Notes under the pieces: model-generated
Seen by the model: the letters and a program-made list of their open reading frames with translations, nothing else
Databases searched by the model: none
Told to the model about the DNA's origin: nothing
In this document: positions 8,702-17,869 of the stretch, one piece after another
How the letters are laid out: the number at the start of each line of letters is the position of its first letter
Numbering within the stretch: position 1 is the stretch's first letter
Source of the DNA: a virus
Virus record (IMG/VR): IMGVR_UViG_3300022752_000023
Coordinates: 80,421-144,420 of that record
Length of the DNA stretch: 64,000 bases
Direction: 5' to 3' (one strand)
Program-made: the position numbers and the translations under genes

Positions 8702-9613
8702 TTAGGTGCAGTTAACTTGTGCGTTTGGTTTCTTTTGTACAGTGATTGTCCCGTCGTCGATCAGGATGTTAACGCCAGCGCCGCCGATTATGTTTACGTT
8801 TGCTCCGCCGACGCCGTTGATCGTTGAGATGATCTCGTTGCACGCGGGGCCGCCACTGTAGAATTTGCTGTCGGGCGGCAACGGCTCGTTGGGGTATAGC
8901 GGTAATTCTCCATTATTTTGGCATAACTCGTCGCTTGTCGCGCCGGCACCAGCGCCCTTAGCCGCGGTCACAGCGAGTTCGTTTGCTCGGTCTGTTTGCG
9001 TAATCAGACAGTTATACCCGTCTTTTAATCTAATGTCGCCCTTCATGCAGCGCGCGTTTAGCAGAATCGGGCGCGCATCGTTTGTGCTGGGTGCGTCGCA
9101 CGGCGGCACCGTAACCCGCGCGTAATTACCGACACTGATCGAACGCAAATACGTTTTGTTTAAATTCTGAATGCGGCTTGGCTCGACTTGATAATCGTTC
9201 GGTTGCAGTGTCCAAATACCGTTGACAGCCGCGCTCGCGAACGTGGCTGTTAATTTCTCTAACGGCCCGGTCACTAAAAACCCAGACCAAATCGGTTCTT
9301 CTGCGCACGGGTTTGCGACATCTGCAGCCGACTCGCTGTGTTCTAACGCCCACTCGCCGGAATCGGACCGCGTGAACGATATCGTTGTGTTACTGGCATT
9401 TGTGCTGAACACAAACTCGAACAAGCTGCCGGTTTTTTTAACTGCCGACAACCACACCGTGTGCGCAGTTTCTTCGTAGTGCGCGTCTAACCCCATGATA
9501 AAACCGGCGTCAAGAATTGCGCTGGTCGGCAAGGCTGGTAGGGTAGCGGGCTTGTTGTAGATAAACGGATACGCGCGATATTCGTTATCGTTGTAAAATC
9601 CGGGACGTGGCAT
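8702..9613 (-). CDS. Tail/baseplate structural protein, paralogue family member 5, 303 aa
   Basis: This is the last of five consecutive genes with a common plan. The N-terminus carries the family's R-x-Y-P signature (NEYRAYPF) followed by a beta-rich domain that states a position of a small molecule-like or sugar-like surface (AGFIMGLDAHY). Around residues 190-210 comes the G-D-I-x-L-x-x-G-x-N segment and near residue 265 the STINGVGGANVNI segment followed by beta strands. The start overlaps the upstream stop in TAATG, and the stop is followed directly by the fibre gene (TAACATG), so the fibre is probably translated with it. A role as an adaptor between baseplate and fibre is plausible but inferred. 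Confidence 0.7.
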   Translation of the reverse strand: MPRPGFYNDNEYRAYPFIYNKPATLPALPTSAILDAGFIMGLDAHYEETAHTVWLSAVKKTGSLFEFVFSTNASNTTISFTRSDSGEWALEHSESAADVANPCAEEPIWSGFLVTGPLEKLTATFASAAVNGIWTLQPNDYQVEPSRIQNLNKTYLRSISVGNYARVTVPPCDAPSTNDARPILLNARCMKGDIRLKDGYNCLITQTDRANELAVTAAKGAGAGATSDELCQNNGELPLYPNEPLPPDSKFYSGGPACNEIISTINGVGGANVNIIGGAGVNILIDDGTITVQKKPNAQVNCT

Positions 9614-10392
9614 TAGATCACGCTCCTACCAACAGTATCGACAACAATTGTCTCGCCGTCAGGATAAATTCGCAACACGGCGTCTGGCGCCGCTTGATTT
9701 GTTGCGGTGAACGTAAAATTGCCGAACTCGTCCGGCCCGCACCCGTTGATGGTTTTTAAGTATCGCTTGTTCGGAAAATCGGCGCCCTGCTGCGGTTCGC
9801 AGAGAAAGCGACGAAATAACGGAACGCCGACGATATCGATACGAATGACGTGCGGCCCTTCTTGTCGCAGTACTACACCTTGATCGCCAACAAACCATAT
9901 GTCGCCGGTAAGAAACTGCTTTGTCTCCGGGCGAATTGCGCGTACGCCCGGCTCATTGGCTGGAATAACGACACTACTTACAAATTCAGTTTGATCTATT
10001 TCAAACGTGTAAGTACCGGTACCCCAACCAGAGAAGCGCGCTAACGCCGTTGGCGTCGACAGCAGCATGCCAGCGGGGCGACCATACTGATCTTCAAAAA
10101 GCAACACGCCGTCTGTCGGCGGACTCAATGGGTTGTAGGTCGCTGCAACTCTCGCGCTTAGTTCTTCGTCGCCAACGTTGATAATCACGCTCTGTGGCGC
10201 AATAACGATTGACGATATGTACACGCGTTGAAAACCACCAATGATAAAAAACGACGCGTCTATGAACGTATCCGGCGCAATCTGTATCTCCGCCGCCGTC
10301 TCGCTTTGAAGACCGGCTGAATCGGCAAACGGGTAGCGCGAAGCTTCTTGTTCGTCGCGAAATTCTGGAAATAGGATACGTGCGCCAGACAT
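9613..10392 (-). CDS. Tail/baseplate structural protein, paralogue family member 4, 259 aa
   Basis: The N-terminus has EASRYPFADSAGL, the R-Y-P signature of this gene family, then a beta-rich domain (FIDASFFIIGGFQRVYISSIVIAP) that lines up with members at 10392-12122 and 14399-15340. A GDIWFVGDQGVVL segment sits near residues 166-180, and near 213 comes KTINGCGPDEFGNFTF, the family's second signature. It has one TAATG overlap on each side, so it is co-translated with both neighbours. The shared N-terminal part is probably the module that docks on the tail, while the C-terminal part differs most. Function is inferred from location between baseplate and fibre genes. Confidence 0.7.
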   Translation of the reverse strand: MSGARILFPEFRDEQEASRYPFADSAGLQSETAAEIQIAPDTFIDASFFIIGGFQRVYISSIVIAPQSVIINVGDEELSARVAATYNPLSPPTDGVLLFEDQYGRPAGMLLSTPTALARFSGWGTGTYTFEIDQTEFVSSVVIPANEPGVRAIRPETKQFLTGDIWFVGDQGVVLRQEGPHVIRIDIVGVPLFRRFLCEPQQGADFPNKRYLKTINGCGPDEFGNFTFTATNQAAPDAVLRIYPDGETIVVDTVGRSVI

Positions 10393-12122
10393 TATTGCAC
10401 CACAAATTTGTTAAAAAACGTCGACGCTTGATTTGTGAACAAACCAATCGAGCCTGTTACTTCGCCGGGGTTGCTCAGGCTGGTTGTCCCGCTGACCGGA
10501 TGCTCGCCGTTCAGCTCAGCTACCGAGAATGTCACTACAAGGCTGCTTCCGCTGAGTGCAAGACTGGCATACATTCTGTACCACGTGTTAACTTTTGAGT
10601 TGTAGTTCACGGATAATTCGTCAACAAATACGCTGCCGTTGTATCGCAACACGCGCACTTTGCCGCGCGTGCTATCGAGCATTACGACGACGTATCTCGT
10701 GACCACTTGACCCAGCTCAAGCGTTTGCACGTAATTCAACACAAGACCGCCGTTTCGTGCGGCGCCGTTTGTGCCTAATTTGAATTCGGTCATGATCGAC
10801 TTGTTAAGCGCCCAATCTGTCGCACAGTTTTTGAGTACGGCGATATTGGTTCCACCGATACCCGTCGACAGGTAAGTACCGTGATTCGTAAGAAGCGCGC
10901 CTATATTTGAGTCAAACTCGCCGGGATCGCAATTTCCGCAGGTCGGGGGTGCGAGCGTTTCCTGCGACGAAAAGATGCCGTTTTTGGTAACAAAATACGC
11001 GCTTGGCTGACATGACGCAAAATCAATACATAACGGCGTTGGCATGCAGGCGTAATCTGGCGTATCAAGTGTTTCGTCTACAACGAGATCAATCGCTTCG
11101 GTCGGATCTGGCCAACAGTATTCATCAATGACAATGTCTGTTTCGGCGTAGTTTGAACCATCCCAGCGGTACACGTTGTTTGTATCAAAAGCTAAATACA
11201 GCCGATTGAGTTCGCCGGCCGGCGGGAAGGAAGCACGGTTTGCGTATACGGTGATGTTTTCGCCCGTAGGCTCGCAGCACAGATCTTGAAACTCTTGCGG
11301 CTGTTTTGGTTTATTGGCGTCGCATACGGCGCTCAACCCGGTGTCAGTCACGATGTCCGCGCCGCCGCAGTTTGCAAAGTTGATGGCGTTAAACCCATCA
11401 AAAACAATATCAATGTTCCCGTCACAATCGGGGGCGACGCCATTGATTGTTTCAATCGGTGTCTTCGGGCACGTCCCGCTTTCTGGGCGCTGCGCACACG
11501 GCCCAAGAAACGTTGCCAGCGGGTTATAGTCGCCCGTGACAAGAGAACTATCCAACCTGAATACAACGGCGGGGTACTCTACTGAGTCGTACTGAATTGT
11601 TTCGTACTTCGCTATGACCGGCGACGTACCAATTACATTCACGACGCCCTGCAAAGATGTACCCAAATTGATTTTGCCAATGGTGGGTATAGGTAACGGC
11701 CGATATGGGCGTGCGTTTCTCGGCTGTACTAATGTTTGACGCGCGGTACTGTAGCGCCCCACAAATGGCGTGTCGACGCCGGGCCCGAATACAACCCACC
11801 CAGATACTGCACCAGCGATTGGCGTGATGGCGTAGTTAACGTACGGCGCCGCCGGTTGCGGCACTGACACCGCGCACACCGTCTGGCCGCTGTCATCTAC
11901 ATTGTCAACGGCGCCAAACAACACCGTGACAATACCGGCCGATACAGTGAGGCCCTGTACGTAGAGATATGTGCCAAGAGACGCCGGGAAACGAATGTGG
12001 CAGTCGACAATGATATCTTCACGAATAAACTCGCCGCGGTCGTCCACGCCCGTAGAAATATCATCGAGCGGATATCGCCGTGTCGATTGCAGGTTGTACC
12101 AGTTTTGATTGCGGATAGACAT
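10392..12122 (-). CDS. Tail/baseplate structural protein, paralogue family member 3, 576 aa
   Basis: The longest member with the R-Y-P signature close to the N-terminus (NLQSTRRYPLDDISTGV). The strand pattern that follows (IIVDCHIRFPASLGTYLYVQGLTV) matches the other members. The ETINGVAPDCDGNIDI segment lies around residues 225-240. After that comes extra sequence: a cysteine-rich stretch (C-C-E-P-T-G, P-T-C-G-N-C-D-P-G) and a C-terminal part of about 190 residues rich in beta strands (KVRVLRYNGSVFVDEL, LALSGSSLVVTFSVAEL) that resembles a concanavalin-like or jelly-roll carbohydrate-binding fold. That last assignment is by strand pattern only. The extra domain may be an exposed binding module. 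Confidence 0.7.
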   Translation of the reverse strand: MSIRNQNWYNLQSTRRYPLDDISTGVDDRGEFIREDIIVDCHIRFPASLGTYLYVQGLTVSAGIVTVLFGAVDNVDDSGQTVCAVSVPQPAAPYVNYAITPIAGAVSGWVVFGPGVDTPFVGRYSTARQTLVQPRNARPYRPLPIPTIGKINLGTSLQGVVNVIGTSPVIAKYETIQYDSVEYPAVVFRLDSSLVTGDYNPLATFLGPCAQRPESGTCPKTPIETINGVAPDCDGNIDIVFDGFNAINFANCGGADIVTDTGLSAVCDANKPKQPQEFQDLCCEPTGENITVYANRASFPPAGELNRLYLAFDTNNVYRWDGSNYAETDIVIDEYCWPDPTEAIDLVVDETLDTPDYACMPTPLCIDFASCQPSAYFVTKNGIFSSQETLAPPTCGNCDPGEFDSNIGALLTNHGTYLSTGIGGTNIAVLKNCATDWALNKSIMTEFKLGTNGAARNGGLVLNYVQTLELGQVVTRYVVVMLDSTRGKVRVLRYNGSVFVDELSVNYNSKVNTWYRMYASLALSGSSLVVTFSVAELNGEHPVSGTTSLSNPGEVTGSIGLFTNQASTFFNKFVVQ

Positions 12123-12125
12123 GAT

Positions 12126-14324
12126 TTAACACGGCGCCTCTGTTTTACCTTCAGCGTTGCAGTGCAATGTTTGCGTGACTTCGGCAATTGCTGGTAGCGG
12201 CGGCAAACCGTCATCTAGGTTATTTCCGCAGTTTGTTAAGATCGGTTGCGCTGTGCTTAAATATGTGCCGGTCAGCGTACCGGTGATCACGTATGGCCCG
12301 CGTGCGCGCGTACTTTCGGCTTCTGGATTATTCGGGTCATACTGGTTGAATTTAACACGAAACTGTACGTACGCGGAGTCGCCGGGTTTTAGTTGCGGCA
12401 ACGCGGCCGAGTATTGAAAACCGCCGCCAGCCACTGAAATACCGACTGCGTTACCGCGTATTCCCGGCGCATACATAGTCGTGTAGCCGCATTCCAGTTC
12501 CGGCCTAACCGCGACAGATGTTTGCGTCTCTGGATCTGACAGCACCAGATCGCCGCTCACTGACAGGTTTAGTGTTAACCGTGTGGGTTCAACGCATTTG
12601 TCACATGGGTTACACAGCATCATGACGATGTCCAAATAAGGACACCGCTGCGGTACCATGATTAAACGTAGCGGGCGTTGAATGCTGCACGCACGCTGAT
12701 CAAGCCAGCGCGCGATGTTGTTTTCATGCTCGGTTCGCACCTTCTCGGCGCGCTGGCCGATGAGTTTGTACCTGTAACTTGTTTCGTTCATGTATTTTGC
12801 CGTGTTGGCGTAGTCGTCGCAGCCGCAACACGGGACACAGTCGGCGCCAATTTGTTGTTGCGCCGTTGTTGACGGGTTAACCGGGTGCGGCGCGGCTAGC
12901 CCGACAGTAACAGGCCGCCTAACCCATAAACAATCCGTCGCGCCGAATCTAAAATCTCCGTTTGTTCCCGCGACGCCGTTGATTTTTGTAATCGGGACGG
13001 CTGCGCCTTCTGGGCAGGCGCCGTAGCGGCCAAGTCCTGTGCCGGCTACTGCGCTAAAATTTACGCGGGTGATGTTTCGGAAATTTTTTGTTTCTGCCGG
13101 CGCGGCGACGATTTCGGTGTTGTACCCGTTTTCAAACTTAAACGCGCCAGCGTACCGCGGCGATGTTGTCTGCCCGTTGCGAACGCGCATAGACAATAGC
13201 CGCCGCGGCATCTTGTACACAGCGCGCTCGTCAATTTTGGCGTTCAACGGCGTCAGATACAAATCGTAAGTTTTTTCTGTGTCGTCATCAATGAACCCGT
13301 TGTCTGCGTCCGGCCACTTCTTGTGCGCGATTAATCGACATGTAGCGTTTTTCATGCGCCACTCAACCGCTGTATAAATTGTGTCCGAATCAAAAATCGC
13401 GCATGACGTCTCATTTTCTGCGGCAGTCGTGTCCACAATTACGCAGTTGTCTGCGTCCACCACGACGATATCAGCTTGATGCGCTGGCGTAGGAAAATTT
13501 GCGTCTGGTGTGTTTTCGTTGCAACCAAAACCGTACAAGTATTTTATGCGCAATGGGTGTTTGGCTTTTTTTACGCTGTTGTCGTACTCGCCTTTGTCGT
13601 CATAGCTTAAATGAAAATCGGCGATTAAATAACTGATGTCATCTGACGGATTTACCAGCGGGTAATCAACACCGCTCTGCGGTTGCACAACGCCGACCCC
13701 GCGGCGGCTGCGAGCGTCAAATGCAAACTGGTTGTACGCGTTGATTGCGGTTTTTAGCGCAAGTTCAGCTGCAACAATCGCGGCTATGCGTATAGGTAAC
13801 AACGCGGTATGCGTATTGATATCGTTTATTATGTAACCGCGCTCATTTTGTGCAGCAGCTATTTTTGCATATTGGGCCTGTATTGCATCAAGCAACCATT
13901 GCGGCGGCGAGTCCCCTTGTTCTTGCATACTCGTGACGCTATCGAGCAGGGCTTGTAGTTGCACTAACAGCGCTGCAATAAAAATGTCGATAAGCGTTAA
14001 CCGAATATTTAATGCTTCTATTGCTTTTTCGCTTATTTCTTTTTCGGCTATAGCGAAATCGTATTCAAGTTGCCGAATAGTCTTGATGACCACAAAACGG
14101 CGCAATTGCTTGCAGTATCGTTCAAAAGCGTAAAGAAGCGGTGCACCGACTTCCAGCGCCGCAAGCCTGTTTGTTAGCGCGAGCAACTCGTCGTTTAACT
14201 GCGCAATTTCTTCCGCGCGTAATGCGTTTTGTTGCTCGCGTGCGAGTATTTCTTGCTCTAACGCCGGCACCGCGGCATTACCGGCGAGATATTCATTCGT
14301 ATATTGATGCGTAAACGCGCTCAT
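12126..14324 (-). CDS. Tail/baseplate structural protein with N-terminal coiled coil, family member 2, 732 aa
   Basis: Residues about 20-190 are strongly helical with heptad-like spacing (ALEQEILAREQQNALRAEEIAQLNDELL, and IEALNIRLTLIDIFIAALLVQLQAL later), a likely trimeric or dimeric coiled coil. Near residue 215 comes VDYPLVNPSDDISYLIADFHLSY, a weaker version of the family's Y-P module, and around 445-460 the second signature KINGVAGTNGDFRFGATDC. The last 230 residues are cysteine-containing and beta-rich. The C-P-x-C-C-G-C-D cluster near residue 495 could bind metal. It is separated from the upstream gene by a 74-base gap that contains a small hairpin (14371-14400), and it is followed three bases later by member 3. 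Confidence 0.65.
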   Translation of the reverse strand: MSAFTHQYTNEYLAGNAAVPALEQEILAREQQNALRAEEIAQLNDELLALTNRLAALEVGAPLLYAFERYCKQLRRFVVIKTIRQLEYDFAIAEKEISEKAIEALNIRLTLIDIFIAALLVQLQALLDSVTSMQEQGDSPPQWLLDAIQAQYAKIAAAQNERGYIINDINTHTALLPIRIAAIVAAELALKTAINAYNQFAFDARSRRGVGVVQPQSGVDYPLVNPSDDISYLIADFHLSYDDKGEYDNSVKKAKHPLRIKYLYGFGCNENTPDANFPTPAHQADIVVVDADNCVIVDTTAAENETSCAIFDSDTIYTAVEWRMKNATCRLIAHKKWPDADNGFIDDDTEKTYDLYLTPLNAKIDERAVYKMPRRLLSMRVRNGQTTSPRYAGAFKFENGYNTEIVAAPAETKNFRNITRVNFSAVAGTGLGRYGACPEGAAVPITKINGVAGTNGDFRFGATDCLWVRRPVTVGLAAPHPVNPSTTAQQQIGADCVPCCGCDDYANTAKYMNETSYRYKLIGQRAEKVRTEHENNIARWLDQRACSIQRPLRLIMVPQRCPYLDIVMMLCNPCDKCVEPTRLTLNLSVSGDLVLSDPETQTSVAVRPELECGYTTMYAPGIRGNAVGISVAGGGFQYSAALPQLKPGDSAYVQFRVKFNQYDPNNPEAESTRARGPYVITGTLTGTYLSTAQPILTNCGNNLDDGLPPLPAIAEVTQTLHCNAEGKTEAPC

Positions 14325-14370
14325 GGTTTTGCCGTAAAATAAATTGCATTCATACTGCGCGTGCTTGCAT

Positions 14371-14400
14371 AATCCGCAAAATTATTACGCGGCGCGGATT
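14371..14400 (-). promoter_or_regulatory. Hairpin in the gap between two baseplate paralogues
   Basis: A 7-bp stem AATCCGC/GCGGATT encloses a 16-base AT-rich loop and overlaps the stop codon of the upstream gene. There is no U-tract, so I do not call a terminator. The rest of the 74-base gap has no evident gene. Confidence 0.35.
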
Positions 14401-15340
14401 ACAACGTTGAGCAGCCGGAGTCGCCGAGCTGGCTGCCCAAGACGACCAGACTCATTTGCGTGACCTCAGATCCGAGTCGCGTAATAAAGTTTTGCAACGT
14501 TGTAACGCCGTCGCCAAATCTGTTGATTTGATTAACAATGGCGTCTAGCTCGGTGCACCCGCAGCACGGTTGCGCGCACGTGTCTGCAAATTTCAGCCCG
14601 TTGCTCATGGGCGTAATTTGAATACAGTCATCAGGCGCAATTATGAAGTTACCGTCTGTGCTGCATACGCCGTTAATGCACCGGATGCACGAACCAATTT
14701 CAGGTGTTTCGCAGTAGCATTCTTCGTTTAGGTTGGTGCCGGAAATTGCGTCAAAAATAATTTCTGTTTCAGTGGCAAACGCTACTGCCGTGATTCGAAC
14801 ATTATTTCCGGCCACGAGCGTCACGTCGCCGTATATGGGCGCGCTAAGTTCGCCGTTGTTGGATACGCGCAGCCGGGTTACCGCGCGCAACATCGGGCGA
14901 ATCGCGTCCGGTTCGAGTTCGCCGGCGGCAAAAGAAAATTCGTATTGTCCGGGCGGCAGCTGATCGATTTCGTCGAGCGCGCCGAGAACGACGCGCCCGA
15001 CACAGTCATCAAAATTGTCGACACCGCCCAACGCGTATGATCGGTTGGGTTGATAGTTACTGCGAATAATATTCGCTACAGCGACGTCAACTTCTGTTCC
15101 GTTGTCATCGTAGCCGACTGTGATATTAAAACCTGTCGGGGCAATGAGCAGATTTTTGATGAAAAATTTGTTGGGCGCAAAAGCCAGCCCCGAATGGATG
15201 GGTAGATACAGCGCAACGATAAAACTATCGGGCAACCGGATTGTTCCGGTTGTATCTGTTTTTGTGGCGCGCTCGGTAAGCGGGTAAGACCGCTGTGAGT
15301 TGTGGTTGAGCCACTGTAGGTTCCAGTTTCCAATCGGCAT
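14399..15340 (-). CDS. Tail/baseplate structural protein, paralogue family member 1, 313 aa
   Basis: This is the first of the five paralogues in the direction of transcription. It has the family signature SQRSYPLTERATKTD near residue 15, then beta strands (FIVALYLPIHSGLAFAPNKF, LIAPTGFNITVGY). GDVTLVAGNNVRI follows near residue 173 and CINGVCSTDGNFIIAPDDC near 218. The final 50 residues contain CAQPCCGCTELDAIV followed by an amphipathic helix that may be an oligomerisation segment. A ribosome binding site AGGTGAG precedes the ATG. The gene directly follows the 616-residue baseplate protein, so the family probably attaches to the baseplate periphery. Confidence 0.7.
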   Translation of the reverse strand: MPIGNWNLQWLNHNSQRSYPLTERATKTDTTGTIRLPDSFIVALYLPIHSGLAFAPNKFFIKNLLIAPTGFNITVGYDDNGTEVDVAVANIIRSNYQPNRSYALGGVDNFDDCVGRVVLGALDEIDQLPPGQYEFSFAAGELEPDAIRPMLRAVTRLRVSNNGELSAPIYGDVTLVAGNNVRITAVAFATETEIIFDAISGTNLNEECYCETPEIGSCIRCINGVCSTDGNFIIAPDDCIQITPMSNGLKFADTCAQPCCGCTELDAIVNQINRFGDGVTTLQNFITRLGSEVTQMSLVVLGSQLGDSGCSTL

Positions 15341-15352
15341 GGCGGCTCACCT

Positions 15353-17203
15353 TTATGTGTCGCTATAGACGATTCCGGTGACGCGCAGTACGCCGATTTC
15401 TCCGTAAACGTTGTCTTCCGTACGCCCTATGGTGACGAGCACAGTGTCGCCTTCGTCCACAGAAAACTCATCGCTGTCGCGTTGAATTACGTGGTCAATA
15501 TAGAGGTTTGCGGAAGAATCAAAAATAAGTGGCGCGTCTGTCGTCGCCAGCGCGATACCGTCAGCGCCTGTTCCCGGCAACGGTAATGTTCGGCGCGTCA
15601 TATACAACGACGGCATAACTTTTCGTTGCAGCTGAGTTCCGTCGCGGCCAAACAGTTGCACGCGGATTTTCATTTTCAGGTTATCGCCGAGGTTGCTGCC
15701 CGGCACGTTAAAACGCAGACGAAGCAGCGACGCCTGATTGCCGGGGAAACCAAGATACGGAATATCCATGTATAGCCGCTCAATCGTATCGCTTAGCCGA
15801 ATGATTTGCGGCGAAATTTCGCGCTCCACCAATTGATCGGTGTAATCGATTTTGAGAATACCCTGATGCAGCGTGATCGGGTTTGCTGTAGTTAAATTGA
15901 ATTGTTGTTTTTCTTCTGTTGTCAGCGTACGTGGATTGCTGCGCGACCCGGTTATTGCGATTTGATTTGATAAGGTGAACGCGCCTTCTGTCACCCAGCC
16001 GCGGCGCAGCTGGTGACGATTAATGACGCCTTTCAATGCTTGTCCGCCAGTAACCTCTGCGGCGGCAATCTGCAGATCTAGATTTAACTGTAGGTCGCCG
16101 GTAGATGCGGGATCGTCGGCGCAGTTTGTAATTGCGATTGGGCTGGTGACGTTTGTGGCAGTCGGTGTCGGCTGCGTTTCCGTTGTTGTGCCGTCGACAT
16201 CTTTTACAAGGCTGGTCACCAGACTTCTGTCGTTGCCGACGAGCATGCGCAGGTACACTACCGATACGCGCATTTTTTCGTATCGCGGACATTCGTCGGT
16301 TTCGTTGGGATGTTCTGTCGGCGTTGTAAACGGAACGTCGCCGCCGCAATCGCTCATCCACCAAATTCCATTGGTGTCACAGATTGCAAGCCCCGTCGGC
16401 CCCAGCGGTATTTCTGTGGCGCCGACGTGATTTACACCCTTGTCCCAGAGCATCGCTACCGACTGAATAGGTAGCGGCGGCCACACATTAGAGAGCGCCG
16501 AGTGCTGACTTAAGTTGTAACCAAACACGGCTCCCGCGGGAGCCTTGCCTGCAAACACGCTATTGTTGGCCGGCAGCCAACCGGGATCGTTTTGCGTTGC
16601 GGCAAGCAGCGTTACCAGATCAAATCGATAGTGCGTGTGCTCGTCGATAAAGTCGCGCAGGTGCGGCATAACTACGACGCGCGGAACTGCTGTGCAGCTA
16701 TCTTTCGGCCCCTGCACGTGGCAGACTGTCACAGTTACCGGCGGCTTTTGTTTTACTAGTTTGCCGGCGTCGCTTGCTGACAGGTAATAGCGCCCCGGCG
16801 TAATCGGCCCGTCTACCGCGTTGGCAAGATCGGGAATTTCAACAATGCCGCGCAGCACGATGTCGCCGAGCGTTTCAGAACGCTTGCGCAGGCAGATACC
16901 TACGCAATCCGACGACGGCTGCACCAGCAATGCTTGCGTCTCTGGATCTGCAGCAACGGACGCGAGCGCCGGTTCGTAGCGCTTTTCAACCCAATTCCAG
17001 TACACCGGTTGTCCCGGCAAAACTGAACTGCAAATAGTTGCGTCGCTATCAACGAGAACACGACCTGCGTCGGCGGCATCGAGCCGGTCTTTTAAGTAAT
17101 CTGTGCGGTCTTCAAGCGTGCGGTCTGGGCGTGAAACGACACCAGCCTGTACAGGCTCGCCGGGATTGACGTGTTTAATGTTGTGCAGCCAGTTACCGGA
17201 CAT
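15353..17203 (-). CDS. Putative baseplate or tail structural protein, 616 aa
   Basis: A strong ribosome binding site (GGAGG, 7 bases before ATG 17203) supports the start. The sequence has no obvious repeats. The N-terminal 60 residues are polar (GNWLHNIKHVNPGEPVQAG, then RTLEDRTDYLKDRLDA). This kind of N-terminus with an attachment loop and a short helix is common in phage tail fibre or tip proteins. The middle is a beta-rich region with cysteines; residues about 360-380 (SPIAITNCADDPASTGDLQL) look like the second signature of the neighbouring paralogue family. The C-terminal 150 residues are beta-rich (LYMDIPYLGFP, LRLRFNVPGSNL). I assign it to the baseplate by position only. Confidence 0.6.
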   Translation of the reverse strand: MSGNWLHNIKHVNPGEPVQAGVVSRPDRTLEDRTDYLKDRLDAADAGRVLVDSDATICSSVLPGQPVYWNWVEKRYEPALASVAADPETQALLVQPSSDCVGICLRKRSETLGDIVLRGIVEIPDLANAVDGPITPGRYYLSASDAGKLVKQKPPVTVTVCHVQGPKDSCTAVPRVVVMPHLRDFIDEHTHYRFDLVTLLAATQNDPGWLPANNSVFAGKAPAGAVFGYNLSQHSALSNVWPPLPIQSVAMLWDKGVNHVGATEIPLGPTGLAICDTNGIWWMSDCGGDVPFTTPTEHPNETDECPRYEKMRVSVVYLRMLVGNDRSLVTSLVKDVDGTTTETQPTPTATNVTSPIAITNCADDPASTGDLQLNLDLQIAAAEVTGGQALKGVINRHQLRRGWVTEGAFTLSNQIAITGSRSNPRTLTTEEKQQFNLTTANPITLHQGILKIDYTDQLVEREISPQIIRLSDTIERLYMDIPYLGFPGNQASLLRLRFNVPGSNLGDNLKMKIRVQLFGRDGTQLQRKVMPSLYMTRRTLPLPGTGADGIALATTDAPLIFDSSANLYIDHVIQRDSDEFSVDEGDTVLVTIGRTEDNVYGEIGVLRVTGIVYSDT

Positions 17204-17227
17204 CCTTGTCCTCCGGCAGTTAGTTGA

Positions 17228-17860
17228 TTACAGGAACGCGACATCCCACGTGATGCCGATTTGAGATGACGCTTCCTTGGTCACCTGATGCGAACTGTCG
17301 AATACAGTACGCGCAAATATCACGTCTTTCGAGCGATCGTTGAGTGCCGGGGCAGCAACAAGCGCGGCAGCATATACACGACTGTTGTTGGAGCTATTGA
17401 ATTGTTTTTCTTCGCCGGTATACACAACGCGCGCTTCCGAAGTTTGCGCGAAAAACGTCAACTGGTTGCCGGATTGATTGACCGGCAAATTTGCTTCATA
17501 ACCCGTTGAAACACTAAGCGCCGGCTCAATGCTCAACGGTACGCGGATAAAATTGCGCGTGGCGGAATCTATCAACGAGTTGTAGTACGTGATATCGACG
17601 TTACGACCAAAACTCGGCGTAGAAATTTCTAACGATGGGTCGAGATTTTCGTACTCGATGTACATTGCCGAAATGTGGTAATCGAGCCGGTCCGGCTGCC
17701 GCCGATAGCCAAGTTGTTTGGCCGCGATAAATCCCCAGCCATATTGAATTTGATTTGACTGCGAAAACAACGGCAGCTTGAGGCCGGTTTTTTCGTCAAC
17801 GCGCCAAACTGAAACGTGGCCGCGTACGCCAAAAGCGGGGGTAATGTTATCAGCAGCCAT
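17228..17860 (-). CDS. Putative baseplate-associated protein, 210 aa
   Basis: No family is recognised. The chain is beta-rich throughout, beginning NITPAFGVRGHVSVWRVDEKTG and ending in SSQIGITWDVAFL. There are no cysteines or coiled coils and no signal peptide. Many phage baseplate and fibre-proximal proteins of this size have a jelly-roll fold, which fits the alternating strand pattern, but this is an inference. The gene lies ten bases after the 573-residue protein at 17870-19591 and 24 bases before the 616-residue protein, in the same transcription unit. Confidence 0.6.
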   Translation of the reverse strand: MAADNITPAFGVRGHVSVWRVDEKTGLKLPLFSQSNQIQYGWGFIAAKQLGYRRQPDRLDYHISAMYIEYENLDPSLEISTPSFGRNVDITYYNSLIDSATRNFIRVPLSIEPALSVSTGYEANLPVNQSGNQLTFFAQTSEARVVYTGEEKQFNSSNNSRVYAAALVAAPALNDRSKDVIFARTVFDSSHQVTKEASSQIGITWDVAFL

Positions 17861-17869
17861 GTGTTGTCC

